Shown here: positions 35,818 to 46,647 of the stretch, one piece after another
Position numbering within the stretch: position 1 is the first letter of the stretch
Layout of the letters: each line of letters opens with the position of its first letter
Source: Thioclava indica
GTDB taxonomy: Bacteria > Pseudomonadota > Alphaproteobacteria > Rhodobacterales > Rhodobacteraceae
Assembly (NCBI RefSeq): GCF_000714545.1
Contig: NZ_AUNB01000002.1
Span: 1-64,000, forward strand
Length of the DNA: 64,000 nucleotides
Direction: 5' to 3'
Notes under the pieces: model-generated
Database searches by the model: none
Told to the model about the DNA's origin: nothing
Seen by the model: the letters and a program-made list of their open reading frames with translations, nothing else
Position numbers and translations under genes: made by a program

Positions 35818-36939
35818 ATGAGAGCCATTTGCCACATCGGGCATCATAAAACCGGAACAACGTCTCTACAGGCCTTTCTGTCATGCAATTCCCCAAGCTT
35901 GCTCAAGGCTGGCATTTTATATCCGTGGGTTGAATCTCAAGGTGCTGCTTTCGCGGTCGCGAGCGCCGCCGGTCGGCTTGATCCACCCGAGGTGCTACCG
36001 ATCAATATTCGCGAGGCGCATAACGCCTTGGCATTCCGGATGCTGGCGGATTCCGTCGAAAGCTGGAAGGTGCCGCCCTATCACACGGACCTACCGCATT
36101 CGCGTCAGATGCTGCTTGCGTTGAACAATCAGATAGAGGCAATCCGCCCGGATCATGTCGTGCTTTGCTCCGAGGTCATGTCCCAGTTCGGCAAGGTGGC
36201 GAAGGGGCAAATCTCGCGTTTGCGTGGGATCGGCCTCGTAGGTGCGGATGAAATAACCATCTGGTGCACCTTGCGCCGCCCCGACGAGCAATTGGTGTCC
36301 TGGCATGGTCAGCAAATCCGCTTTGGACAGGCACCCGCACCGCTTAGCGATTCTGAAAATGGGTTAAATCTAAATTGGCTCCATTTCGACTATCGCGGTG
36401 TGCTAGAGCCTTGGCTTGATGAAATTCCCGAGGCGAAAATCGTGCTGCGGCCCTATGCGGAAACCTTGGCAGAAGGCGGGTCAGTCAAAGATTTCCTCAA
36501 ACATGCGGGCATTCAATTCCCCAAACAGCTGCGACCCGTTCCCCGGATGAACGTTAGCCTCAAACCCGCTGTTCTCACATTGATGCGCGAAGCCAATCTG
36601 ACCTTGTCGCGCCCCGCCGCGCGGGAATTGGCGCAGGTGCTTCCCTCTCTCACCGAGAGGTATTCTCTTGCCGGATCGAGTGAGGTCGAACTCCTCGGCC
36701 AACGCTCTCGGGATCGACTGTTAAAGAGCTTCCTTCCGATCCATGACTGGCTCTCTGAAATGTCCGGGCGACAGGCGTTTTTCACGGATCTCGATGAAAT
36801 GAGCCGTTGTCGTCCGATCCCCGAGCGCGAGGCCTTGCGGCAATTGCTTGATCAGATCTCGCCCGATCTTTTCACTCACATGGAGCACGCTGAAGTTGGC
36901 GAGTTTATTGCCGGATTATGCAGCACGTTCAGACCGTAG
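35818..36939 (+). CDS. Sulfotransferase-fold protein (PAPS-type)
   Basis: A 373-residue cytosolic protein. The N-terminal P-loop-like motif ICHIGHHKTGTTSLQAFL is the 5'-phosphosulfate-binding loop of PAPS sulfotransferases, and LRRPDEQLVSWHGQQ supplies the Arg/Ser of the 3'-phosphate site. It probably transfers sulfate to a sugar. The acceptor is unknown. The gene lies 12 bp before the GlfT2-like gene on the same strand, which points to sulfation of the Galf-containing glycan. That link is inference. Confidence 0.8.
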   Translation: MRAICHIGHHKTGTTSLQAFLSCNSPSLLKAGILYPWVESQGAAFAVASAAGRLDPPEVLPINIREAHNALAFRMLADSVESWKVPPYHTDLPHSRQMLLALNNQIEAIRPDHVVLCSEVMSQFGKVAKGQISRLRGIGLVGADEITIWCTLRRPDEQLVSWHGQQIRFGQAPAPLSDSENGLNLNWLHFDYRGVLEPWLDEIPEAKIVLRPYAETLAEGGSVKDFLKHAGIQFPKQLRPVPRMNVSLKPAVLTLMREANLTLSRPAARELAQVLPSLTERYSLAGSSEVELLGQRSRDRLLKSFLPIHDWLSEMSGRQAFFTDLDEMSRCRPIPEREALRQLLDQISPDLFTHMEHAEVGEFIAGLCSTFRP

Positions 36940-36951
36940 GGTTGCCCGACA

Positions 36952-38757
36952 ATGCTAGATAGCCCCATCTTCCCATTGCAAGCGCTTCTATGGCCAGAGC
37001 TGGGCGTGTCAACGGAACAGGATCTATACGCAAAGCTACAAGGGCCCGTCAGGTTTTGCGGCGCCGCGCAAAACCTGACGTTCGGCCCCGATGGCGTGGC
37101 CGATTTCGGCACCGCCGCCAATCTTTTCAACCTCGGCAAATGGCGTCGCGAATGTGGCTTGAAAACGCTGGGGCTTAGGGTCGAAGGACAAGGCCCGTTC
37201 GAGTTAACGGTCTTTCAGTCCGACTCGGAACACCCGTCGCGCTGCATTGCTAAAGACATTGTTAATTTGGCAAAAGATCACCCTTTCCAGATAGATCTTT
37301 CGCCCTTCCTGCTGCCCGGCCAGTTAGGAGTGGTCCATTTCGTCCTGAAATCCTTGGGCGAAGGCGATGTGAGTGATGCCGTCTGGGAAACTCACGATCC
37401 ACCGTTACGCAATCCCAGCCTGACGCTGTCCATCACAACCTTCAAACGTGAGGCAGCGGTGCAGGCCAGCGTGGCCCGGTTCGAGAGCTTCATGACGAAA
37501 ACGGCGCGCGCCTCTCGGTTTCATCTCTTGGTGGTCGACAATGGGCGCAGCGCCAACATCAAGCCTTCCGCGCATGTCACCCCCATCGACAATGATAATC
37601 TTGGCGGTTCGGGCGGTTTTGCTCGCGGCCTTTATGAGGCCGAGTTGCGCGGTGCCACACACTGCCTGTTCATGGACGATGACGCTGCAGTCCATATGGG
37701 CGCGATGGAACGGGTCTGGGCGTTTCTCGCCTATGCGCAAGACGAGAGCACCGCAATTGTCGGGTCGCTGACCATGGCCAATCCGCGCTGGGCTTTGTGG
37801 GAAAGCGGCGCGACCTTCGATAGCAGTTGCCGTCCGCAATGGCTTGGAACGGATCTTCGGGATTTCCCGCAGGTGCTGGCGATGGAAATCGGTTCGACAC
37901 TGCCAAAACCACACAATTTCTACGGTGGTTGGTGGTTCTTCGCCTTCCCGATTGCATCTGCGGCGCACAAGCCTTTCCCGTTTTTCGTGCGCGGCGATGA
38001 TGTAAGTTTTTCGCTCGCAAACCGGTTCAATCTGGTCACGCTTCCCGGTGTGATTTGCTTCCAAGATGCGGATTTTTCCGACAAAGAATCGCTTCAGACG
38101 TTGTATCTCGACCTGCGCAGCCATCTGATCCATCACCTCGCCTTGGCGACGATGGATATCGGCTTAAAGCGCACCCTTCGCATACCCGCTTGGTTCTTTG
38201 CGCGCAGCATGATGCAACTCCATTACGAGTCCGTCGAAGCCCTAAACCTCGCCCTCGAAGACGTCTTACGCGGGCCAGAGTTTTTCGCCGCCAATGCCGA
38301 CATGACCGAGCGTCGCGCCACTATCGCAAAGCTGCGCAAGACCGAAGCGTGGGGGCCACTGATCGGCGATCCTCCCGTCTCAAAACGGCGCTTCGATCCC
38401 AGAAGCAACCGGTTCTGGCGTGCGCTCATGAAGTATTCATTGAACGGCCATCTGCTGCCATTCTTCGGCTTTTGGGGAAATCACGTCACGCTGAAATCCG
38501 GTCAGCGCGGAGCCCTCCACGAGATATGGGGTGCTGCGCGTATCACCTATGTCAGTGCCGACGGATCGCAAAGTTTTACCGTCCGCCACTCCAAGCGCGC
38601 CGCTTTGCGCCAAGGGCTGCGCATGACCAAAAACGAAATCGCATTGGCGCGACGCTATCACGATTTGAAAGCTCAATGGCAAAAGGGGTATGTCGCGCTC
38701 ACCTCTTGGAGCTTCTGGATGAAAAAGTTCGGGCAAGATGCGCCAAAACACCGTTGA
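36952..38757 (+). CDS. GlfT2-like galactofuranosyltransferase
   Basis: A 601-residue multi-domain GT2 enzyme. Its N terminus (about 1-150) resembles the GlfT2 beta-sandwich, followed by a GT-A domain with TFKREAAVQASV, LGGSGGFARGLYEA, the metal motif FMDDDAAV, the FYGGWWFFAFP acceptor-site segment and RGDDVSFS. A C-terminal helical part completes it. Length is close to mycobacterial GlfT2 (637 residues), which polymerises UDP-galactofuranose. With glf in the same locus, a galactofuran polymerase role is likely. ATG has a poor ribosome site, suggesting coupling with the sulfotransferase. Confidence 0.82.
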   Translation: MLDSPIFPLQALLWPELGVSTEQDLYAKLQGPVRFCGAAQNLTFGPDGVADFGTAANLFNLGKWRRECGLKTLGLRVEGQGPFELTVFQSDSEHPSRCIAKDIVNLAKDHPFQIDLSPFLLPGQLGVVHFVLKSLGEGDVSDAVWETHDPPLRNPSLTLSITTFKREAAVQASVARFESFMTKTARASRFHLLVVDNGRSANIKPSAHVTPIDNDNLGGSGGFARGLYEAELRGATHCLFMDDDAAVHMGAMERVWAFLAYAQDESTAIVGSLTMANPRWALWESGATFDSSCRPQWLGTDLRDFPQVLAMEIGSTLPKPHNFYGGWWFFAFPIASAAHKPFPFFVRGDDVSFSLANRFNLVTLPGVICFQDADFSDKESLQTLYLDLRSHLIHHLALATMDIGLKRTLRIPAWFFARSMMQLHYESVEALNLALEDVLRGPEFFAANADMTERRATIAKLRKTEAWGPLIGDPPVSKRRFDPRSNRFWRALMKYSLNGHLLPFFGFWGNHVTLKSGQRGALHEIWGAARITYVSADGSQSFTVRHSKRAALRQGLRMTKNEIALARRYHDLKAQWQKGYVALTSWSFWMKKFGQDAPKHR

Positions 38758-38788
38758 TCCGGCTCTGATCGCAGCCATATCTCCGGCG

Positions 38789-40201
38789 CTATTCAGCCTC
38801 GGACGCGCCCAGTGTCTCGCGCAGTTTGCTAAGGTAACGCGCGACAAGTTTTTGCGCTGTGTCGGCCAGATCGGCCTCTGCGTAGCACCGGAACTCAGGC
38901 GCATTTCCAGAGGGGCGCAGATGCACGATGCTCCCGTCTTCGAAACGCACGCGCAGACCATCGGTTAAATCCAGTTGGCTTTCGGGCGCTTGGACGGCGA
39001 AGAATGACTGCCGCGCCGCAGGGTCTTGGATAAGTTTTGCAAGGAAATCTCGCGACGTCTCGCTGGGAATCCCTGCAACGCGATCCGCGGCGGTAAAGCG
39101 TTGCGGCAAGCTGGCGACAAGGGACGCCAAGGGGCGACCGGTTGCATGCGCGGTCGCTAGCGGCGCAAGGATCGGCAGCAGGCAATCGCGTGTCATCAGC
39201 GGCGCAATCGGCCCCGCCGGACCTTTTGCCTCAAACCCCAGAAGAAAGCCGCCATTGGCCTCATATCCAACGACGCGGGCATCGGGGCTTTGGGCGCGCA
39301 CCTTCTCCATCGCGTCAATCACAAAGGGCGAGCCGATTTTCGTCAGATGAACGGCGCGAAACTCACTCATCTCAGAGACCATGCTATTTGAAGACACCGG
39401 TGTGCAGATAACATCCGCGCCAAGGCTGCGCGCGGTAAGCGCCCCCAGCACATCGCCCGCAACAATGCGGCCGTTCGCATCAGCCACCATCGGGCGATCC
39501 GCATCGCCATCGGTGGAAATGATCGCATCAAGGCCGTGAACTGCGCACCAACCCGCCAACATGGTGCGGGTCTGTTCATCAAGCGCCTCGGTATCCACCG
39601 GAATAAAGGTCTCTGAGCGCCCCAACGGTATCGCGACGCCGCCCAATCCCTCAACGACGGCAACCATCAGATCGCGCGCGACAGAGCTGTGCTGATAGAC
39701 GCCGATACGCATATCTCGTAACGCGTCGCGGCCAAAGCCCGATATGTAGCGCGCCAGATAGCCCTCCGTTGCCGACTTGTCTTCGCGCGCGAACCCACTG
39801 CTCGCATGCGCCGACGCGCGCCCAAGGTGGCCGTTGATCGCAACCTCGTCTGCCTTGGAAATCTCCCCTGACGGCACATAAAACTTCAGCCCATTGCGAT
39901 CAGCGGGAATGTGGCTGCCCGTCACCATGATCGCGGCATCGCCTTGCGCCATCGCTGACAGCGCCAGCGCCGGGGTTGGCAGCGCCCCGCAATCAATCAC
40001 GCTTATGCCCTCGTCGCGCAAAGCCGCGCGCACAGCTTGGGCAATCGCTGGCGAAGATGGCCGCAGATCGCGCCCCAGATGCACGGCGCCGCCCGTTGGG
40101 CAGGCCGCAACAAACGCCCGACAATAATCGGCGACAAGATCGGGAGTGAGCTCGACCACAAGGCCGCGCAGCCCGCTGGTTCCAAATTTGGGTGCCATCA
40201 T
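38789..40201 (-). CDS. manB: Phosphomannomutase
   Basis: A roughly 470-residue alpha-D-phosphohexomutase that interconverts mannose-6-phosphate and mannose-1-phosphate. The N terminus KFGTSGLRGLVV is characteristic, the phosphoserine is in MVTGSHIPADRNG, metal ligands sit in STDGDADRPM and the sugar loop is GYEANGGFL. Starts at 40201 (ATG, preceded by GAGTGGA) or three codons earlier (GTG). The product feeds manC, 47 bp upstream in the same transcript. Confidence 0.9.
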   Translation of the reverse strand: MMAPKFGTSGLRGLVVELTPDLVADYCRAFVAACPTGGAVHLGRDLRPSSPAIAQAVRAALRDEGISVIDCGALPTPALALSAMAQGDAAIMVTGSHIPADRNGLKFYVPSGEISKADEVAINGHLGRASAHASSGFAREDKSATEGYLARYISGFGRDALRDMRIGVYQHSSVARDLMVAVVEGLGGVAIPLGRSETFIPVDTEALDEQTRTMLAGWCAVHGLDAIISTDGDADRPMVADANGRIVAGDVLGALTARSLGADVICTPVSSNSMVSEMSEFRAVHLTKIGSPFVIDAMEKVRAQSPDARVVGYEANGGFLLGFEAKGPAGPIAPLMTRDCLLPILAPLATAHATGRPLASLVASLPQRFTAADRVAGIPSETSRDFLAKLIQDPAARQSFFAVQAPESQLDLTDGLRVRFEDGSIVHLRPSGNAPEFRCYAEADLADTAQKLVARYLSKLRETLGASEAE

Positions 40202-40248
40202 CGTTTCCACTCAGTTTTGCGTATCTGGTCGGCGGCGTACCTTTGGAA

Positions 40249-41670
40249 TCAATCCCGTGCGTAAACATCCTCATAGCGAATGATGTCATCTTCGCCCAGA
40301 TACGACCCGGTTTGCACCTCGATCAAAACCATCGGCACTTTGCCCGGGTTTTCCATCCGGTGAACCGCGCCGAGCGGAATATAGACAGATTGGTTTTCGG
40401 TCACGAGCTTCACATCCTCGTTCACACTCACCTTTGCGGTGCCTTCAACGACGATCCAATGCTCCGAGCGGTGATGGTGCGACTGCAACGAAAGCGCGCC
40501 GCCCGGATGCACCACGATCCGCTTGACCTGAAAACGGTCCCCGATCACGAGGCTTTCAAACCAGCCCCACGGACGATGGTCCTTGGGGAAATTGGTGGCT
40601 TGCAGCGCATGCTTTTCTTTTAGCGCGGCGACGGCCAGCTTGACGTCTTGGGCGCGCGACATATCCGCGACAAGCACGGCATCGGGCATCGCGATGGCGA
40701 TAATATTTTGCAATCCGATCCCGACCATTTCCAGCGCCCCATCTTCCGAGCGCAGCAAGGTGTTGTCGCAATCCAAAGCCGTCGCATGATCAGACGTGAC
40801 GACGCCGCGCGCATCGGGATTGCCTTCGCGCCAGACGGCATCCCAGCCGCCAAGATCGCTCCAGCCAGCGGCAAACGGCACGACAGACAGGTTGTCGGCC
40901 TTTTCCATCACCGCGTAATCAATTGAAATATCGGCAGCCTTGGCCCACGGATCGGGGGCGAGGCGCAGAAAGCCCAAATCGGGTTTGCCCTGATCCACAG
41001 CCGCCTGCACCGGCGCGATCAAGTCGGGGGCATGAGCGCGGAATGCGGCGAGGATCGATTTCACCGAAAACAAGAAAATCCCGGCATTCCAAAGATACAT
41101 TCCCGCCTGCACCATTTCTTCGGCACGCGCAGCATCGGGTTTTTCAACAAAGCGCCGCAGCGCCAAGGGCTGCGCCGAGAAATCTTGCGGATCCTCGGCC
41201 AGTTCCAGATAGCCATAGCCGGTTTCGGGATGGGTCGGCTTGATGCCGAACGTCACCAACTGCCCCGCGCGCGCCGCCTCGGCCCCTGCAAGGGTGGCGG
41301 CGCGAAACGCCTCGATGTCGGGAACAACGTGATCGGAAGGCGCAACAAGCATCAAGCCATCGGGATCGCTTTTCTCCAGCCATAGGGCCGCGGCAAGCAC
41401 TGCGGGAGCGGTGTTGCGCCCCTCGGGTTCAATCAGGATCGCACCAGGATCAATGCCAATCTCGGTCAGTTGCTCTGCGACAATAAAGCGAAAATCCGAA
41501 TTTGTGAGCACCAAAGGAGGCGCGAACCCCTCATCGCAAAGCCGCAAAGCCGACGCTTGAAACAGCGTGTTTTCACCGACGAGCGGCACGAATTGCTTAG
41601 GGTAAGACTTGCGCGACAACGGCCAAAGGCGCGTGCCAGAACCGCCGCAAAGAATGACAGGCGTAATCAT
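40249..41670 (-). CDS. manC: Mannose-1-phosphate guanylyltransferase / mannose-6-phosphate isomerase
   Basis: A 473-residue bifunctional enzyme making GDP-mannose. The N-terminal nucleotidyltransferase has ILCGGSGTRLWPLSRKSYPKQF and VEKPDAARAEEM; the C-terminal cupin isomerase part has HHHRSEHWIVVEGTA and the ending VYIPLGAVHRMENPG. The open frame to 41859 has no suitable earlier start; the ATG at 41670 has GGAAAGG upstream. It is the first gene of the manC-manB pair. Confidence 0.93.
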   Translation of the reverse strand: MITPVILCGGSGTRLWPLSRKSYPKQFVPLVGENTLFQASALRLCDEGFAPPLVLTNSDFRFIVAEQLTEIGIDPGAILIEPEGRNTAPAVLAAALWLEKSDPDGLMLVAPSDHVVPDIEAFRAATLAGAEAARAGQLVTFGIKPTHPETGYGYLELAEDPQDFSAQPLALRRFVEKPDAARAEEMVQAGMYLWNAGIFLFSVKSILAAFRAHAPDLIAPVQAAVDQGKPDLGFLRLAPDPWAKAADISIDYAVMEKADNLSVVPFAAGWSDLGGWDAVWREGNPDARGVVTSDHATALDCDNTLLRSEDGALEMVGIGLQNIIAIAMPDAVLVADMSRAQDVKLAVAALKEKHALQATNFPKDHRPWGWFESLVIGDRFQVKRIVVHPGGALSLQSHHHRSEHWIVVEGTAKVSVNEDVKLVTENQSVYIPLGAVHRMENPGKVPMVLIEVQTGSYLGEDDIIRYEDVYARD

Positions 41671-41903
41671 GGTTCGGCCTTTCCGTTGGGTCACTTCTCG
41701 CTGATTACCCATGAATTTGCCGAATTTTTCAAGACCTATTCCCCAACGTGCGTTTTGAGTGTCAAATCTTGTAGGTATTTCGAGGCTGCCGGCTTTTCGA
41801 TCAACGTGGCTTTCACAATTCAACCATGAGAACTGTCGCCTCTCAGCCTGACGAGTCACCGCGCAAGCTGATGGATGTTTCGCGGCCCGCGCGGTCTGGT
41901 GTC

Positions 41904-43076
<1,173 letters not shown>

Positions 43077-43158
43077 TCATAAGGCTTTCGAAAAATCAAT
43101 ATGAGGAGACCGCCTGGCGCACCGGTCCCCGACGCGAAGCACGGATGACGGCGATACA

Positions 43159-45843
43159 CTAAACGATGATCACGTCACTTTCGTTAATATCATCCGCCGA
43201 CAGCCCTTGCAGCAACACTTCGCCGCCATTCCACTCCAGCCAGACGCCTTGGGAGGAGTTGGTGATTGTCAGCGCATCAAAGCTTTTCTCGCTGATATCA
43301 AGCACAAGATAGTCCTCGCCCGGCTTAAAATCGGTGATTTTGTTTCGATCCGAGAGAGCATCAAAAGCAAACCCGTCGGAACCAAGTCCGCCGGTCAAAA
43401 GATCATAGCCGCTGCCGCCTTCAAGCCAATCTTTCCCGCCGTTGCCAGACAAGACGTCGTCCCCGGCGCCGCCGAAAATGGCGTCTTTTCCGGCGTTGCC
43501 AAACAGTTCATCATTGCCGGAGCCGCCATTGATGAGGTCGTTGCCGCCGCCGCCGGAAACGACATCGTCCCCGTTTCCGCCATCCAGTGTGTCGTAGCCG
43601 AATGCGCCATTCAGTGTGTCATCGCCATCTCCACCTAACAGAGTGTCGATTCTTGCACCGCCATGCATCCAGTCATTTCCAGCGCCGCCGACCAGACTGT
43701 CTTCGCCGTTTCCGCCCAGCATGCTGTCATTGCCGTTGCCACCATCCAGTGTGTCAAAGCCATATGCGCCATACTGTGTGTCATTGCCATCTCCCCCCAC
43801 CAGAGTGTCGCTTTTGCCGCCGCCGTGCATCCAGTCATTTCCAGCGCCGCCGAACATGCTGTCTGTTCCGTATCCGCCATCCAGCCGGTCGCTCCCATCT
43901 TCACCGTAGATTGTGTCGGCACCGCCGTTTCCAAATAAAGTGTCGTTCTGTGCCCCACCATTCAGCCAGTCTTTACCACCGCCGCCTGCGATGGAATCGG
44001 CGCCGTTCTGCCCTTCAAGACTGTCATTTCCGAACGCACCAACGATTGAATCACCGCCATTTCCGCCAAACATGGTGTCATTCTCCGCGCCACCATGCAT
44101 CCAATCGTCGCCCTCCTCTCCGAAAATGAGATCACGCCCATTCTGACCCTCAAGCCAATCATCGCCGTCCGATCCGTAGATGCTATCTGCGTCACCCCCC
44201 CCGACGAGGGTGTCGTTTTGCGACCCGCCATACAAGCCGCCTAGCACGGTTGTATCGGTATTGCCTGAGCCCTCTGGGTTGCCATCGTCGGGCGCGCTAT
44301 CGTCTTCGCCACTCCTAAGCACCATTGGCGGTCGGTTCGCGTTCCAGTCGATGGATTGAAAGATCTGATCTGCGGTCAGGGTCTTCCCGTTAGCACTGCG
44401 GATTTCGGTCTCTTCACCGCCGCGAAAGGTAAGGACCGCGCCCCATGATTTTTCCGTAACGCCAAGGCGGCTGGCATCATAGAGCATCGGGATTGCGGTC
44501 AGATCGAGGTGATCAATCGCCGCATCGAAATCGGTGATCACATCGCGTTGGTCATCGGCATTCAGAACGAACAGATCCGCGCCAGCGCCGCCGCTCAGAC
44601 TGTCCTGGCCCCAGCCGTCGATCAAAATATCCGCGCCAGCGCCACCGCGCAAATCGCTGTCGCCTGCACCGCCGATGAGCATGTCGTCCTTACCGGTCCC
44701 ATCCAGACGGCCACTATCGGTTGACAGCACAGCCCCTTGATCGGAGAGCGACACAGTGAGCCGGCTTAGCCCCGACGTCTTATCCGAGCTGACCAGAATA
44801 TCGAGCTGATCCCCGGAACTGACGGTCGTAAGCGCCGAGATGTTTTCAAGCCCAGCGTCTAACGTATCCGCAAGGCTATCGAGGTGAATCAACTGGCCGT
44901 TTGAGGCCAGTGTGAACAGGCTTAGGCCCGCGTCCCCGCCGCCGGCAATGACATATGTCCAGTCGCCAACCTGTGTGGCTGTCATACTTTGCGTGCGGCC
45001 AAAGCGGGTGTCGAGCGTGTCGATCAAGTGGTCGGTTACGCTTAATGATCCGTCATCGTGCAATTCAAGCGCAGTAAGTGCACCGCCCTCGCCAGCGTCG
45101 GCAGAGCTTGTGACAAGAATGTAGCAATGCCCGTCCACTTCGACCGCTTCCATAGCCGTTGGGTCGCTGAGAAGCCCAAGACCGGAGTCCACACCTAAAG
45201 AGCTTGTGGCGGTCAGCGCGCCGGTGCTTTGTGAAATCGAGAATGCGCTGACGCCTTGTTCGGTGCCCGAAAGCGTTAGCAGGTATTCCTTCCCGGCAAG
45301 CTGCACCGTCGTCATCGCGACCGGATTTTGCAGATAAAGATCGCCAGCGTCGCCATAAGACGCACCCGCCTGATAGCCGCCCGTGCCATCAGAGGTAAAG
45401 CACTGCATCTTGTCCACGGCGTTCATCGCATAGACGAAACCGCTTTGCGCTGCGGCAATTACGGGGCCCGTCAGGCCCTCTGCCTCGGGCAGACCCACCG
45501 TGGTTGATGATCCGATCTGGCCATCGGATTGGACGGAAAACCCAAACGTGCCATCCTGAGACGTGCAGCCCACGACCGCGATCATCGACCCGCTGTCTGC
45601 TTTGAGCACGGTAGAGCCGCCTGTAACGGCATAAGACATCGACGTATTATAGGTGACGCTGTCGATTAGAGTCGCGTCGTCTAGATCGGCGCTGAGACAA
45701 AAGCTTAGCAACCCGCCTGACGGGCCATTGACCGCCAGAATGATCGGCTCGACCGTGGTATCAAGAACTTGCATCGAGCGAATATCGACCGCAAGATCCC
45801 CCCAAGACGCCCCTATTTGAAAACGGAATTCGAGACTCAGCAT
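43159..45843 (-). CDS. Large RTX (calcium-binding repeat) protein with N-terminal propeller-like domain
   Basis: An 894-residue, strongly acidic protein. Residues about 1-400 look like a beta-propeller (lactonase-like repeats). Two stretches of GGxGxDxLxG nonapeptides follow, the first near residue 395 and a longer one from about 545 to 830, and the C terminus is hydrophobic-acidic and ends in IIV, typical of type I secretion substrates. No signal peptide was seen; no ABC exporter for it is in the window. It lies inside the polysaccharide locus, suggesting a surface or biofilm matrix role. Two starts are possible: GTG at 45849 or ATG at 45843. Confidence 0.85.
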   Translation of the reverse strand: MLSLEFRFQIGASWGDLAVDIRSMQVLDTTVEPIILAVNGPSGGLLSFCLSADLDDATLIDSVTYNTSMSYAVTGGSTVLKADSGSMIAVVGCTSQDGTFGFSVQSDGQIGSSTTVGLPEAEGLTGPVIAAAQSGFVYAMNAVDKMQCFTSDGTGGYQAGASYGDAGDLYLQNPVAMTTVQLAGKEYLLTLSGTEQGVSAFSISQSTGALTATSSLGVDSGLGLLSDPTAMEAVEVDGHCYILVTSSADAGEGGALTALELHDDGSLSVTDHLIDTLDTRFGRTQSMTATQVGDWTYVIAGGGDAGLSLFTLASNGQLIHLDSLADTLDAGLENISALTTVSSGDQLDILVSSDKTSGLSRLTVSLSDQGAVLSTDSGRLDGTGKDDMLIGGAGDSDLRGGAGADILIDGWGQDSLSGGAGADLFVLNADDQRDVITDFDAAIDHLDLTAIPMLYDASRLGVTEKSWGAVLTFRGGEETEIRSANGKTLTADQIFQSIDWNANRPPMVLRSGEDDSAPDDGNPEGSGNTDTTVLGGLYGGSQNDTLVGGGDADSIYGSDGDDWLEGQNGRDLIFGEEGDDWMHGGAENDTMFGGNGGDSIVGAFGNDSLEGQNGADSIAGGGGKDWLNGGAQNDTLFGNGGADTIYGEDGSDRLDGGYGTDSMFGGAGNDWMHGGGKSDTLVGGDGNDTQYGAYGFDTLDGGNGNDSMLGGNGEDSLVGGAGNDWMHGGARIDTLLGGDGDDTLNGAFGYDTLDGGNGDDVVSGGGGNDLINGGSGNDELFGNAGKDAIFGGAGDDVLSGNGGKDWLEGGSGYDLLTGGLGSDGFAFDALSDRNKITDFKPGEDYLVLDISEKSFDALTITNSSQGVWLEWNGGEVLLQGLSADDINESDVIIV
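43540..44106 (-). repeat. Higher-order repeat inside the RTX domain
   Basis: Four consecutive supra-repeats each begin with Asp-Trp-(Met/Leu)-(His/Asn)-Gly-Gly at 44106, 43971, 43836 and 43674. Spacings are 135, 135 and 162 bp, that is 5, 5 and 6 nonapeptides. The third and fourth units are closest, suggesting recent tandem duplication. Confidence 0.85.
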
Positions 45844-45983
45844 CTCCACTCACCCATACACTTACCCCGAGACAGGTTTGCGCTGGGCTGTGAAGCTTTG
45901 GAGGACTCAATCGGGCGAAACTATGGAGAACGGCCCAAATTTGATATGAAGTTATCGCAAACCGGGCGCGTTCGGCTTGGCTG

Positions 45984-46640
45984 TCACGCGCGCATCAGGG
46001 CTTCGTGCTGATCAATCGCCTCGTCGAGATCGTCGAAATAATACAGCTTGCCGCCGTCAAGTATGATCCCCGCATCGCAAAAATCGCGCATCTCTCGCAT
46101 GTTATGCGTCACCATAATCGAGCTGCTCGCTTGCATTCTATCACGGAAAACAAGGCGGCTTTTGTTGCGAAACCGAGCATCGCCGACGGCTGTGACCTCA
46201 TCGACAAGATAGGTATCGAACCGAATTCCCATCGACGTACCAAAAGTGAGACGTGATTTCATCCCGGAGGAATAGGTGCGCACCGGCATCTTGAAATGCT
46301 TTCCCAACTCCGCGAAGTCTTCGACGAAATCTACCAAACTGTCAGTGTCGACGCCGTAGATCCGCGCTACGAAGCGCACATTTTGCGCGCCCGTCAGTTC
46401 CGGATGGAACGAGCCGCCAAAGGCTACCGGCCAGGAAATCGACCCATCCGAGACGACACGCCCGGAATCGGGTGGCAGAATACCGGCGATGATCTGGATC
46501 AGCGTCGATTTCCCCGCCCCATTGCAGCCCAATAGCCCCAGCGATTTTCCCGTGGGCAAGGTCAGGTTGAGATTGTCGATCACGGTCTTGCGCTCACCGG
46601 CAACCCAAAAGCCTTTCGAGAGGTTCTCGAACCGGATCAT
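45984..46640 (-). CDS. kpsT: Capsule-polysaccharide ABC transporter ATPase
   Basis: A 218-residue ATPase of the ABC-2 polysaccharide exporter group. Walker A is LLGCNGAGKST, the signature is TYSSGMKSRLTF and Walker B is FDTYLVDEVTAVGDARF, ending with the H-loop VTHNMREM. It powers the export of polysaccharide together with KpsM and KpsE. The gene lies 7 bp downstream of kpsE in the same transcript. The Met-Ile-Arg-Phe-Glu-Asn start is standard. Confidence 0.93.
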   Translation of the reverse strand: MIRFENLSKGFWVAGERKTVIDNLNLTLPTGKSLGLLGCNGAGKSTLIQIIAGILPPDSGRVVSDGSISWPVAFGGSFHPELTGAQNVRFVARIYGVDTDSLVDFVEDFAELGKHFKMPVRTYSSGMKSRLTFGTSMGIRFDTYLVDEVTAVGDARFRNKSRLVFRDRMQASSSIMVTHNMREMRDFCDAGIILDGGKLYYFDDLDEAIDQHEALMRA

Positions 46641-46647
46641 GACACCC

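Noticed and set aside
43540-44230. Regular repeat possibly suggesting a CRISPR array or satellite
   Set aside because: The repeat period is a multiple of 27 nt and stays in frame, encoding RTX nonapeptides. It is a coding repeat, with no unique spacers.
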